A DNA stretch of 64,000 bases from Pseudomonadota bacterium (GTDB lineage: Bacteria; Pseudomonadota; Alphaproteobacteria; Rhizobiales; Devosiaceae), in NCBI GenBank assembly GCA_023388175.1, contig JAEWGT010000011.1:558001-622000 (forward strand), in the 5' to 3' direction. The first letter of the stretch is position 1. Each line of letters opens with the position of its first letter. Positions 36,474 through 45,566 of this stretch are shown here, piece by piece. The notes beneath the pieces were generated by a model that did no database searches, was not told the DNA's origin, and saw nothing but the letters and a program-made list of their open reading frames with translations. The position numbers were made by a program, and so were the translations under genes.

Positions 36474-37808
36474 CTAACCGGGCGAGGTTTCGCCAGGGAC
36501 AGGCTCCGGGCGCAGACCATATTTTGCAATTTTCTCATTGAGCGTGCGACGCGGCAGGCCCAGGCGTTCGGCGGCCTCTGCGGTGGCGCCGCCGACGGCC
36601 TCAAGCGTCGCGGCGATGATCTTGGCCTCGTAGGCGGCGACGATCTCCGGCAGGGAGCCCGGCAATGTCGGCCGGTCTGTCACCGCTTCCAGTCCGATCA
36701 CGGCGCGTTCGGCATGGGATTTCAGTTCGCGGACATTGCCCGGCCAGTCCTGGTGTACAAGGCCCATGAGCCGGTCGGCAGGTACGTCCCGCAGGGCGAG
36801 GCCGTGTCGCTCTGCTGCCCGCCGGGCAAAGACGGTGTAAAGCAGAGCAATATCCTCGCGCCGGTCGCGCAATGGCGGCAGGGGCAGATCGATCGTGGCA
36901 AGACGGAAATATAGATCTGCCCGGAAACGCCCGGCATCGCTTTCGGTCTTGAGATCGACCTTGGTGGCAGCAACGAACCTGACGTCGACTGGCATCGGGC
37001 GATTGGATCCCACCGGCTCCACGACCCGTTCCTGAATAACCCGCAACACCTTGGCCTGTAGCGATAGCGGCATGGACTCGATTTCATCAAGGAAGACGGT
37101 GCCACCGGACGCATATGCGATCTTGCCTTGCCGGGCCGCCTGTGCGCCGGTGAAAGCGCCGCGCTCGTGGCCGAACATCTCGCTTTCAAAAATCGTTTCG
37201 GGAATGGCCGCGCAATTGATCGCCACGAATGGACCGGAACGCCGCCGGCCGAAATCGTGCAGCGCGCGAGCGACGACCTCCTTGCCGGTGCCTGTCTCCC
37301 CGGTAATCAGCACGTCCACATCGATGTCGGCCAGGTGGTGAACCGAGCGGCGCACGCCGGCGATGGCCGGTGAAACGCCGATCAGCCTGGCATCCAGATC
37401 GTCCGGTCCGCGGCGCAGGCGTTCGATTTCCTGCTTCAACCGCCGCTTTTCGACGGCATTGTCGAGAATGGAAACCAACTGGTCTGCGTCGTAAGGCTTT
37501 TCGAGGAAATGATAGGCGCCCGCACGCATGGCGTCCACGGCCAGGGCGACGTCGCCATGACCTGTCAGCAGCACGACGGGAAGGTCCGTATCGCGCTTCT
37601 GCAAATGGCCGAGCAGATCAAGCCCGGACATGCCGGGCATGCGCATGTCCGAAACCACGCAATCACTGGCCGCGATATCGATAGTGCCCACGGCCTTGCC
37701 GGGATCGCTGAAGACTTCGACCTCAAAGCCGCTGGCCCCGAGCCAATCTGCGGCCGCAGCGCAAAGTTCAGGCTCGTCATCGACGAAGATGATACGGCCG
37801 CGACTCAT
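36474..37808 (-). CDS. Sigma54-dependent response regulator (DctD-like)
   Basis: 444 residues. The receiver domain has an acidic pair in VDDEPEL and phosphoacceptor Asp54 in SDMRMPGM. The AAA+ domain has Walker A GETGTGKE at 170-177 and GAFTGA at 217-222. A C-terminal Fis-type helix-turn-helix follows (AAERLGLPRRTLNEKIAKYGL). The architecture is the same as DctD, which switches on C4-dicarboxylate transport. It overlaps the kinase gene by four bases and lies just upstream of a TAXI transporter with a sigma54 promoter, so that transporter is the likely target. Confidence 0.94.
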   Translation of the reverse strand: MSRGRIIFVDDEPELCAAAADWLGASGFEVEVFSDPGKAVGTIDIAASDCVVSDMRMPGMSGLDLLGHLQKRDTDLPVVLLTGHGDVALAVDAMRAGAYHFLEKPYDADQLVSILDNAVEKRRLKQEIERLRRGPDDLDARLIGVSPAIAGVRRSVHHLADIDVDVLITGETGTGKEVVARALHDFGRRRSGPFVAINCAAIPETIFESEMFGHERGAFTGAQAARQGKIAYASGGTVFLDEIESMPLSLQAKVLRVIQERVVEPVGSNRPMPVDVRFVAATKVDLKTESDAGRFRADLYFRLATIDLPLPPLRDRREDIALLYTVFARRAAERHGLALRDVPADRLMGLVHQDWPGNVRELKSHAERAVIGLEAVTDRPTLPGSLPEIVAAYEAKIIAATLEAVGGATAEAAERLGLPRRTLNEKIAKYGLRPEPVPGETSPG

Positions 37809-39619
37809 TCTGTCGGCTCTCGTTCTGCAGGCTGATCCACCAGTGGCAGGGTGACGACGGCGCAGGTTCCGCCGCCCGGTGCGCGAGAGAAGGCTAGCGT
37901 GCCTTCATAGTCTTCAAGGATGGCACGGGAAATGGAGAGGCCAAGCCCCAGGCCTTCGCCAGTTGCCTTGGTGGTGAAAAAGGGCTCCGTGATCTGGTCG
38001 GCAATCTCGTCTGGAATGCCCGGGCCGGCATCGCAGAACTCGATCAACACGCTGTCCTCGGCCTGTCGGAGCCGAACGCAAACCTGGGAATTGCCCATGC
38101 CGGCGGTGGCATCGATGGCGTTCAAGAGCAGATTGATGAAGACCTGCTCGATCCGAACCGCATTGACCGCCGCCGTGGCAGAGACGGCTTCGTTGTCGAA
38201 GGAAAGCGTGACGCCACTCTCCCGCGCCCGCGGCATGGCAATCTCAATGGCCTCCGCCACGGACTGGGCGATGGCGATGGGCTCGCTCGGCAGCGCCTTG
38301 GCGCGCGAAGAGAACGTTCTGAGGCTCCTGATGGTGCGCTGCATCCGTTTGAGGAGGTCGCGGCCGGCCTGGATCGAGACAGAAGATTTCTCGTGATGCT
38401 GATTGCGCGCATGCAGGCCCGCCGCGGCCAGCGTATTGTCCAATGCCGACAAAGGCTGGCTGACCTCATGGACAATGGCAGCCGACATGCGGCCCAACGC
38501 AGCGAGTTTGGCCGCATGGATGAGGCTGTCCTGGGTCCGCCGCAATTCCTCTTCCGTACGCTTGCGCTCCTCGATTTCCCGCGCCAGCGCACTCGTGCGT
38601 TCGCCGACGCGACGCTCCAATACGCCATTTTGCTCAAGTTTCCAGCGTGTGAGCTGGCGGCGCTGATGTCCATAAAGACCGAGCAGGAGGCAGACGAGCG
38701 TGATAAGGCCTGCAACGCCGGCCACGAGTTGGGCTTCCTCTCGCACCGGCGCAGACGGCAAGGCGCTGAACAATCGCCAGCCTTTTGGATCGATCAGGAC
38801 GGCGCTCATGGCCAGGCGCGCTGCGCCTTCCTCGCTCATATGCGTAAGGCCAGCCGCGTCGAGCGCATTGACGAGGGGCTGGCGGTTAAAGACGTCATTG
38901 CCCTCATAACGCCGCTCGGCTTCGATCCTGTCGCTGTCGGTTTTGTCGAGCGTATAAAGTGGGCGGTAACGCCAGTTCGGCACGCCACTGAGAAAAACAA
39001 TCCCTGCACTGTCAGCCACGCCGGTCATCTCGCCCGCTTCTGCCCAGACGCGTTCGAGGGGAGACATGTCGACCTTGACGACAGCGACGCCCAAGGGGCC
39101 GTCCGGCCCTGAGATCCGGCTGGATAGAAAGTAGCCGGGCACCCCTGTCGTTACCCCTACTGCGTAGTAGGCGCCGCTGCCCCGTTCCAGCGCGTCGGTG
39201 AAATAGGGGCGAAAGCCGTAATTGTGGCCAACAAAGGAGCTGGACAGGTTCCAGTTTGAAGCCGCAAGCGTTAGCCCGTCTGGATCGATCAGATAGACAG
39301 CATCGGCCTGTGCATGGCGCGCCACATTGGCCAGGTAGGCGTTGACCAGTTGCACACGTTCCTGCGACGGCTCCCTGAGCAGGTCCAGAACGCGCTCGTC
39401 CTCGCCCAGCACCTGGGGCAGATAGGCAAAACGCTCGATCTCGCTTTCGACCGCGCGTTGCGACAGCGTCAGTCGATCACGCAACTGGCCGGTCAACCGG
39501 TCCATGCCGGCATCATGGGCCAGCAGATAGGTCAGTGCGGAAAGCCCGCAGACCAGAACGGCACTGGCCATGCCGAAAAGCCATCTCGCTCGCGTCCGTC
39601 GCGCCACGCGTCCTCCCAT
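37805..39619 (-). CDS. Sensor histidine kinase (DctB-like)
   Basis: 604 residues. Helix 1 is near residues 14-34, and a large periplasmic PDC-type sensor region follows to about residue 295 (DAVYLIDPDGLTLAASNWN, FVGHNYGFRPYFTDAL, GAYYAVGVTTGVPGYFLS are the DctB-like ligand-pocket segments). After helix 2 comes a coiled linker, then the H-box AAIVHEVSQPLSALDNTL and the ATPase domain (FINLLLNAIDATAGM, DAGPGIPDE, GLGLGLSIS). DctB-type kinases sense the transported organic acid. It probably senses the ligand of the second TAXI system. Confidence 0.93.
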   Translation of the reverse strand: MGGRVARRTRARWLFGMASAVLVCGLSALTYLLAHDAGMDRLTGQLRDRLTLSQRAVESEIERFAYLPQVLGEDERVLDLLREPSQERVQLVNAYLANVARHAQADAVYLIDPDGLTLAASNWNLSSSFVGHNYGFRPYFTDALERGSGAYYAVGVTTGVPGYFLSSRISGPDGPLGVAVVKVDMSPLERVWAEAGEMTGVADSAGIVFLSGVPNWRYRPLYTLDKTDSDRIEAERRYEGNDVFNRQPLVNALDAAGLTHMSEEGAARLAMSAVLIDPKGWRLFSALPSAPVREEAQLVAGVAGLITLVCLLLGLYGHQRRQLTRWKLEQNGVLERRVGERTSALAREIEERKRTEEELRRTQDSLIHAAKLAALGRMSAAIVHEVSQPLSALDNTLAAAGLHARNQHHEKSSVSIQAGRDLLKRMQRTIRSLRTFSSRAKALPSEPIAIAQSVAEAIEIAMPRARESGVTLSFDNEAVSATAAVNAVRIEQVFINLLLNAIDATAGMGNSQVCVRLRQAEDSVLIEFCDAGPGIPDEIADQITEPFFTTKATGEGLGLGLSISRAILEDYEGTLAFSRAPGGGTCAVVTLPLVDQPAEREPTE

Positions 39620-39974
39620 GCAGTAGCATTTTTGCCTTGCTGCAAGGCCAGCCTAGCGCGAAAGCAGCCTGTTCGCCACCACCCTGCCAGTGCCAGGAGC
39701 CACCAGGCTGCTGCCGGCTTTGCGGACACCGAAACCGCAGCAGTTCAGGCCATTGTGCCCAGCCGACTCGTTCGAACATTGCGGTAACGCCTCAAACGGC
39801 CACGCGCACGCCCGCCGTCACCTCGGCGGTGACGCTCAATGCTGATGCCATTGCCCTGCAATTCTGCTGCCCCGGAGACCATAGCGCACCACCTTAGCGA
39901 CCCGGGGGATTGTGCGTGAGGTTGACCAGTCGGAGCAGAAAAGCCCAGAAAGCTAATGACTTGGGTATGCCGAG
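39620..39974. other. Intergenic region left of the transposon end
   Basis: No supported gene. It should contain the promoter of the minus-strand kinase gene. A 7-bp stem, CGTCACC with GGTGACG over a 5-base loop (39816-39834), is present without a T-run. The junction between chromosome and transposon must lie close to the right end of this stretch, but I could not define the terminal dinucleotides or a target-site duplication. Confidence 0.35.
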
Positions 39975-40089
39975 GCCGTAAGAGTGCAGCGGCTAAGTCC
40001 TTGTTAGACCTAGAACCTGCGACGTAGGATTGCAGCGACGCCGACTGTAAGAGTGCATGGATTATGGGGTTATCGGCTGTAAGAGTGCC
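39975..40089. repeat. Transposase-binding-type repeat array at a Tn7-like element end
   Basis: Four related sites in the same orientation: 39975-39988, 40021-40036, 40045-40057 and 40077-40089. Three share the core GTAAGAGTGC exactly; the second is diverged (13 of 16 bases match the first). The intervals between aligned positions are 46, 23 and 32 bp. Short, irregularly spaced direct repeats next to the tnsABC-tniQ genes are what TnsB-binding sites at Tn7-like ends look like. I found no inverted copies elsewhere in the window, so the opposite end is missing, diverged or beyond 64000. Confidence 0.6.
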
Positions 40090-40107
40090 ACGGTCTTTTG
40101 TGGGGAC

Positions 40108-40133
40108 AAAAAAGAAGGCCTGATCGGGCCTTT
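40108..40133 (-). terminator. Intrinsic terminator after the tnsABC-tniQ operon
   Basis: A stem AAGGCC/GGCCTT over a 6-base loop. On the minus strand it is followed by TTCTTTTTT, a classical Rho-independent terminator for the transposition operon. A short TTT follows on the plus strand, so it may act both ways. Confidence 0.65.
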
Positions 40134-40160
40134 GTTCGCTTCCGACGGATTTTGAGTTGG

Positions 40161-40357
40161 CTAGCTGGTGAACCTTGAGATTGGATGGCGAGTCGAATGC
40201 CTGCCCATGAACTCTATGAAGTTGTCCAGGTTGGATAGATCACAAACCATGACCAGCAATTCGCCCTCGTCGGCGATATCCGCAAGGTACTTGAAGGCGA
40301 AGTCGCCACCATTCGGAATCTTGCTGGCGTTCTCAATGTCAGATAGCGAGATCGGTG
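40161..40357 (-). pseudogene. Coding-like remnant downstream of tniQ
   Basis: Directly after the tniQ stop, a different minus-strand frame stays open for about 65 codons and ends with TAG at 40161. The peptide, VAPISLSDIENASKIPNGGD followed by FAFKYLADIADEGELLVMVC, then DLSNLDNFIEF, reads like a real protein with normal codon use. It has no suitable start codon and continues an open frame from inside tniQ. It could be the former C-terminus of TniQ separated by a frameshift, or a degraded small gene. The evidence is coding appearance only. Confidence 0.3.
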
Positions 40358-42319
40358 CTACGCGGCCCGGGCCGCCGCAGCCGCGAGGATGAATGCGCAG
40401 TCCTTGCGCCGGTAGAAGCGACTGCGCTGGTTGGGGAACTCAAAGGCGCTCTCGGGCAGGTCACGATACTGGCGGTCGAAGCGACCGGCGCTCGAGATGC
40501 CAAGGGCTCTCTTGAGCTCCGGCGTCGAGACATAGGCAGCCACGAAACGTTCGATCTGCTCCCGGGGAAACAGCAATGGGCGAGCACCGCTCGTCGGGAC
40601 CAGGATCTTGTTCCTGACGAGCTGGCCGACCACAACGATGTCACTATCTATCATTTGGGCGGCAACCTGCGTTGTCACCTCCGGTGGCAGGTCTCGCAGG
40701 GAACGGGTGAGAGGGTGCGCCCTCAACAGTTCCACAAAGGGGGCTTCATCTGCCACATAGACGTCCCGCAGCCAATCGTTCACCTCATCGTCTTCGCGCA
40801 AGAGACGTACATCACCAGACATGGCGAGGTGCCAGGCAGCGGCAAATGGCAAGGGACGCAGACCGCTGTTTTTCAAGACTGCCTCCATCGTCGGAAATAG
40901 ACTCGCCCCCCGTTCGTGTGTCACCGCGGACAGAAAACTGGCAAGTCGTTCCCTTACATCAGCTTCATAGAAGGACTTGCTCGCCTCGATCAGCAAAGAC
41001 ACCGGTTCAGGAACGGCGTTCAGGACACCAATCTCTTCGAGACCAGTCACAACCTCGACGCCGGCCTTGAGCACGAAGGCGGCGTTGTTGAGTGAGACTG
41101 TACCAACCGCACGCGGCAACAGGGCTGCGAATGCTTCCTTGGACGTCGGCACGCCGGCAGCCGCGGGGTCTGGAACCTGCTTGAGCACGGACTTCAGGCG
41201 AGTAACGATCATCTGGGCTCGAGTAAGGTCAAGATCAAATTCCTCCGCTAGATTTTTCGCGTTCAGCCATGCAAAGGCACCGGTACGACGCAGGCGTGTC
41301 GCCACCCGTGAGCCCGACCGCATCTCGGAAAGCAACGACTTCGCAGCTGGCGAAATATGCGGGCATTTGACCAAACGCTCAAATCCGGTAGTGGCCACAG
41401 GTCGGTCGACCGTCCAGTGTGGCAAGTCCTTGCGGGTCAGCGTGGTGCCCGCCCAATCAAAGAACGTATCGAGACCGCCGGCTAGGACCTGACCGACACT
41501 GTGCAAGCTGGTGGGCTTCAACGGCAATGATGGCGACGAGGGGCCAAGTTGGCCAATAGCTGCCTCGTTGGCCACGCTCATCTCCACCAGGATGTGGAAA
41601 ATTTCGCCTGGTCCCAATGACCGCCATGGTTCGGGGAAGCGGAGGCAAGACCGTTCGCGCGTTTTGGGATCTGTGTCGACGAGGCCGGCGATGTTTCGGA
41701 GCAATTCCCATTCCTCTTCAGGCACCATCGGCTGAAGATGATCGCGCAGGTCTGTCGACGGAAGGCCTCGATCATCGATGCATTTATCGCACTTCTCAGG
41801 CCCGCAAAGTCGCCGTCGCCCGAGTGGTTTGGCGCATACCGGACAGTCCGAAAGCAACAGCTCCATGGTGTCCGGGTCGAAAGCGATGGGACGAACATCC
41901 CAGATGGCACGATGATAGGGACTGATTTCCAAGGCCCTGGGCGACACGCGGCGCCGCTCGCGCTCGAGAAAGGTCAAACGCAGGAACTGGCCATGGAAGT
42001 CAACGCCCCGCACACCGGATCCCAGCATGCGGCTGTCAGGGTGGAGGCGGTCACGGATAAGTGCCGCCGACACACCCAAGCGACGGGCCAAGGCATCGAT
42101 CTGTCCTTCATTAAGGTCGAGGCTGGCCAGGAAGTCCGGGCGGTTGGTCGCGATTCCGGCCTGCGCGAGGGCAGCGATCGGATTAGCGAAAACGGTCCTG
42201 GCAAAGGTGCGGTCGATGAACCCCACAAGGCTCTCATCGGCTTTGGGCTCAAATGTGAGAAACGCCGGAACGACATCAGCCAGGGGAACGAGCTTGTCCT
42301 TGCTATAGCGCCAGCTCAT
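40358..42319 (-). CDS. tniQ: TniQ/TnsD family target-selection protein
   Basis: 653 residues, in the long TnsD-like size class. The N-terminal TniQ region holds zinc-binding cysteine pairs (CPVCAKPLGRRRLCGPEKCDKC around residues 160-185). A long C-terminal region follows, with repeated helical segments and a possible helix-turn-helix (GVSAALIRDRL-type segments). TniQ proteins bridge the target DNA and TnsC in Tn7-like transposition. Its start overlaps the tnsC stop by four bases. The open frame just after its stop suggests the C-terminus may have been shortened. The target site is not evident. Confidence 0.8.
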   Translation of the reverse strand: MSWRYSKDKLVPLADVVPAFLTFEPKADESLVGFIDRTFARTVFANPIAALAQAGIATNRPDFLASLDLNEGQIDALARRLGVSAALIRDRLHPDSRMLGSGVRGVDFHGQFLRLTFLERERRRVSPRALEISPYHRAIWDVRPIAFDPDTMELLLSDCPVCAKPLGRRRLCGPEKCDKCIDDRGLPSTDLRDHLQPMVPEEEWELLRNIAGLVDTDPKTRERSCLRFPEPWRSLGPGEIFHILVEMSVANEAAIGQLGPSSPSLPLKPTSLHSVGQVLAGGLDTFFDWAGTTLTRKDLPHWTVDRPVATTGFERLVKCPHISPAAKSLLSEMRSGSRVATRLRRTGAFAWLNAKNLAEEFDLDLTRAQMIVTRLKSVLKQVPDPAAAGVPTSKEAFAALLPRAVGTVSLNNAAFVLKAGVEVVTGLEEIGVLNAVPEPVSLLIEASKSFYEADVRERLASFLSAVTHERGASLFPTMEAVLKNSGLRPLPFAAAWHLAMSGDVRLLREDDEVNDWLRDVYVADEAPFVELLRAHPLTRSLRDLPPEVTTQVAAQMIDSDIVVVGQLVRNKILVPTSGARPLLFPREQIERFVAAYVSTPELKRALGISSAGRFDRQYRDLPESAFEFPNQRSRFYRRKDCAFILAAAAARAA

Positions 42320-43359
42320 TGCGCCGCCTCCATTGTCAGCGCTTCGATGGCCTCCAGTTTAGTCTGCGTCGCCTTGGAGGCATTTTTGCTGGCAAAAGGG
42401 TCTGGTCCCGGCGTTTCAAGACCGCGGTTCCAGGCCCTGAAGGCCTTGGCGATGTGAGACCAATCCAGCGGCAGGTTTTCCTCGAAAGACTGCTCGAGGG
42501 CGAGACGAAGAATGCGCACCACCGTCCCCACCACGCCACGAGCCATATCGAAGACAATGGCACGCGTGGCTACGTCACCAATCAAGTCGAGCGGCTTGTC
42601 GATGACCTTCTTGTTCAGCATCTCTCTTTCGAAGCGTCCAACGAACTGCATGAAGTATTGGACGTCCTCCGGATCGTCGAGCGACGCAGGTCCGAAGTCG
42701 ATGGTACGTTTTTGGCGGGAATGGTTCTCGTTGAATTGCAGCAGCCGCTTAACCTTGTCGGTCCCAACGAGGACCAAGCTGAAGAGACCATCATTCACAA
42801 AGCTCTTAAGAGCCGTTGCAAGGGAGTCGAGGAGCACCGGCCCAGAGTTCTGGATCATGCTGTGACATTCGTCGAGGACTACGATGCGGGTCTTCTTGGC
42901 CCGGGCTTTTTCGAGCAAGTCAAGGTTCACGCGGGCTTCCGAATAGTCGCGCTGATTCAGCACCTCGTGCGCAGCTGTCAGATCGCCGAAGGCCAGCAGG
43001 ATTGCAGACTGCAGATGCCGCGTTGATTTCACGGAACTTCGCACCGTTACCACGAGCACTGGGATCTCATTCGGATCGAGATCGGGGTCGGAAAGCACGC
43101 TATCCACATAGGTGCTCAGCGACTTGGTCTTGGTCGCGCCCGAGGGGCCGATGACGGGCAGCAGATAGAGTTCCTCAGCCTTTACGGGCCGGCCACCAAC
43201 GGCAGCGACCCGAGCTTCATGTCGGCGGGATGCGCGGGTCGTCTCGTGCATCAGGTTGCCCAGCGCGGCATGCAACTGGGTTTTGCGGGGATGTTCGACC
43301 AGAATGGCTTCGAAACAGTCCATCTTTTCGTCTTGAACCGGGGTCCACGTCATTTCCAT
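42316..43359 (-). CDS. tnsC: TnsC/TniB-like AAA+ transposition ATPase
   Basis: 347 residues. Walker A is GPSGATKTKS at 71-80 and Walker B is RIVVLDECHSM with Asp163-Glu164, followed by sensor-like segments (FSLVLVGTDKVKRLL) and GVVGTVVRILRLAL. This is the TniB/TnsC family, which polymerises on target DNA and activates the transposase. It overlaps tnsB by 10 bases and tniQ by four bases. Confidence 0.9.
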   Translation of the reverse strand: MEMTWTPVQDEKMDCFEAILVEHPRKTQLHAALGNLMHETTRASRRHEARVAAVGGRPVKAEELYLLPVIGPSGATKTKSLSTYVDSVLSDPDLDPNEIPVLVVTVRSSVKSTRHLQSAILLAFGDLTAAHEVLNQRDYSEARVNLDLLEKARAKKTRIVVLDECHSMIQNSGPVLLDSLATALKSFVNDGLFSLVLVGTDKVKRLLQFNENHSRQKRTIDFGPASLDDPEDVQYFMQFVGRFEREMLNKKVIDKPLDLIGDVATRAIVFDMARGVVGTVVRILRLALEQSFEENLPLDWSHIAKAFRAWNRGLETPGPDPFASKNASKATQTKLEAIEALTMEAAQ

Positions 43360-45566
43360 TCTCCGTCAAGATCATAGGGATTGCGCTTCGGAGCGTTGGC
43401 AGCAGGCGGCAGGAAGAAATCCTTCTCCTGCTTTGCCGCAGGCTTCTGCATTTCCTCCTGAGGGTTCGATGCGGCGGCACGCTTATTTGCGGCCTTTCGG
43501 ATCTTTGTCTTGGTCGCTTCGCCGCCCCGCAGGGTGCTCACGGGCTTCTGCGAAGAGTTGGCGCGGGTCTGGGCTGGCAGGTCGATCGGCTGGGCGTTAC
43601 CGTAGACAGACGGTTCGGCCTCGCTGAACCGTACGACGCCTTCGATAACGGTCGGCGCCTCCTGGGCAATGCCACGGCGGGCATCGGCACCGGTCCGACG
43701 AGGCGTAACCTGTGCGAGCTCCTCCCAAGCTCGACGAAGGCTGTCGCGCGCCAGGAGGCGTTCCTCTTCGGTAGAGTATTCGAGGTCCAGTTCCTTGGCG
43801 TGTTCACGCACTCGATCTGCGGCCCAGAAACTCAACCCGCGGGTCATGGTCTGGTCGACGTTGGGCAACGTGACGTAATGCTTGGGCTCGGCGCCTTCGT
43901 TCCAGACTTCGATCTTGCTGCAGTCCGCGGGATTGTACTTGATCTTCACCCTGGCCCTGACCTGCCCGTAGCTTTTGGTGGGCAAGGACTTGATCGGCTG
44001 CAATCGGACCATGTCGTTGAGAATCTTGGTCGTCAGCTCGGCGTCATGGAAGCGCATGTTGCGATACCTGACGCCGGCACGGCTGATCGAAGCCTCATCC
44101 ACCTTTCCGAGCAACTGGTCCAATGCGTTAAAATCGTCGACAAACTCGCGCCCGTGGCGCTCGATGCCTTCATCCCAACGTCGGGCGGGGATGGCGTCGA
44201 TGCCAGCGTGGGGCCGGTAATGATATTGGTCAATAATGAACCGGTGCAGGAAGTATTCGATTTCCCGATGGTAGACTGGCTTCTCGCGCTGCGGATCAAG
44301 CCTGGCCTTTCTCATCGTGGTGACGTCGTACGGCACCGAGGCAGGCAGCTTGTGGAAGAAGTCGTTCAGCGTATCGAAGATCTTCTCGCCGATTGCCTTA
44401 TACGCCGGTGAATGGATCGGGGCATAGTGGATCTCGAACCCGATGTCCTCCGCGGCATCTCTGAGGCTGCCTGAGACATGCTCGAAGGCGTTGTCGATGA
44501 GGATTGTGTTTGGCAGAATCCAGCAGTCATAGGGCCGCTCAATATCAGGATACTCTGTCTTCACGTAGCCCTTCGGCATGAGGACATGTTTGATGACAGT
44601 GGCCATGGAGTAGACGGAAGGTGGTTCGGCGCTGATAAGAAACCCGACAATGCAGCGACTGAAGACGTCGATGGCAACGGTCAAGGTGGGACGTCCCAGC
44701 GGCATCCCATTGTCGTCGAGAAGAACCCAACTATCGACAATGGTATGATCGATGATGATCAGCTCGCCCGGAGCGGTTGCGTCGAGATGTTTAGAGACAC
44801 CCTTCCACGCCTGATCGGCCTCAAACGCCGAGGTCTTGAGCGCGTGGTTTTCCCTGCAGTTGCTGGCCTTGATCCGGCGGTAGAGCGTGCTGGCGTCCTT
44901 GGGCGGCATAAGCTTGTCCAGACCAGCGGTCTTGCGCTCTGCATTGACCTCCTTGATCTCCTTAATCAGGAAGGCCCAGGCGTCTTTTTTGTCGCGAGTT
45001 CGCAACCCCCAATAGAAATTCACGGCCTTGTTCAGCAGGTCCTCGACCGTCAGATCGAGCCGGGCCCGGCTCGTTCGTCCGCGTTTGGAGATGAAGTCTT
45101 TCAGGTGACGGTCCCCCGGCGCACCCTTCTGCTTGATCGCACGCCTCAGCGTGTCCGGTGAGAACGTGTGGGTAAGGCCCTTGTCTGACGCAGCTTTGCG
45201 TTTGCGGTTCATCAGCTTCTGCAGCCCGACATCACCGAGCCCCACAGATGTGTCAGCGTCGAAGGCGCGGACATAGAACAGGAGTGTTCTTGCTCGCATC
45301 AGTTCTTCTGGCTTCTCATCGGGGGAGACATCGTCGCTTTCGACCAGAGGGCGGCCTTTGCGATCGCGTCGGTCACGCAGTCGGATGACTTCGCCGCGGC
45401 CGAGCTGATCGATCAGCTCGGTCTCGGTGATCTGCTTTTCCTTGTCCGTTCCGTGCCGCTGCAAGAGCAGGACGCATCCTGAAAGCTCGCGAACGAAGCG
45501 GTACATGCCATCGGGGAATGCAAAGACCTCGTCGGTCCTGATCTTGAGACTGATGCTCTTCCCCAT
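43350..45566 (-). CDS. tnsB: TnsB-like DDE transposase
   Basis: 738 residues of the Mu/TnsB family. Helix-turn-helix DNA-binding segments precede the rve catalytic core at about 265-430. The core carries the DDE triad at Asp273 (IIIDHT), Asp358 (ILIDNAFEH) and Glu394 (AIGEKIF), with 35 residues between the last two as in classical D,D(35)E enzymes. A beta-barrel-like and Lys/Pro-rich C-terminus (likely the TnsC-contacting tail) closes the protein. It appears intact. It abuts tnsA (end to start) and overlaps tnsC. Confidence 0.93.
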   Translation of the reverse strand: MGKSISLKIRTDEVFAFPDGMYRFVRELSGCVLLLQRHGTDKEKQITETELIDQLGRGEVIRLRDRRDRKGRPLVESDDVSPDEKPEELMRARTLLFYVRAFDADTSVGLGDVGLQKLMNRKRKAASDKGLTHTFSPDTLRRAIKQKGAPGDRHLKDFISKRGRTSRARLDLTVEDLLNKAVNFYWGLRTRDKKDAWAFLIKEIKEVNAERKTAGLDKLMPPKDASTLYRRIKASNCRENHALKTSAFEADQAWKGVSKHLDATAPGELIIIDHTIVDSWVLLDDNGMPLGRPTLTVAIDVFSRCIVGFLISAEPPSVYSMATVIKHVLMPKGYVKTEYPDIERPYDCWILPNTILIDNAFEHVSGSLRDAAEDIGFEIHYAPIHSPAYKAIGEKIFDTLNDFFHKLPASVPYDVTTMRKARLDPQREKPVYHREIEYFLHRFIIDQYHYRPHAGIDAIPARRWDEGIERHGREFVDDFNALDQLLGKVDEASISRAGVRYRNMRFHDAELTTKILNDMVRLQPIKSLPTKSYGQVRARVKIKYNPADCSKIEVWNEGAEPKHYVTLPNVDQTMTRGLSFWAADRVREHAKELDLEYSTEEERLLARDSLRRAWEELAQVTPRRTGADARRGIAQEAPTVIEGVVRFSEAEPSVYGNAQPIDLPAQTRANSSQKPVSTLRGGEATKTKIRKAANKRAAASNPQEEMQKPAAKQEKDFFLPPAANAPKRNPYDLDGEWK

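Noticed and set aside
40168..40392. A 74-codon plus-strand frame near the transposon end
   Set aside because: It is antisense to a minus-strand frame with better coding character and crosses the tniQ stop region; no domain is visible.
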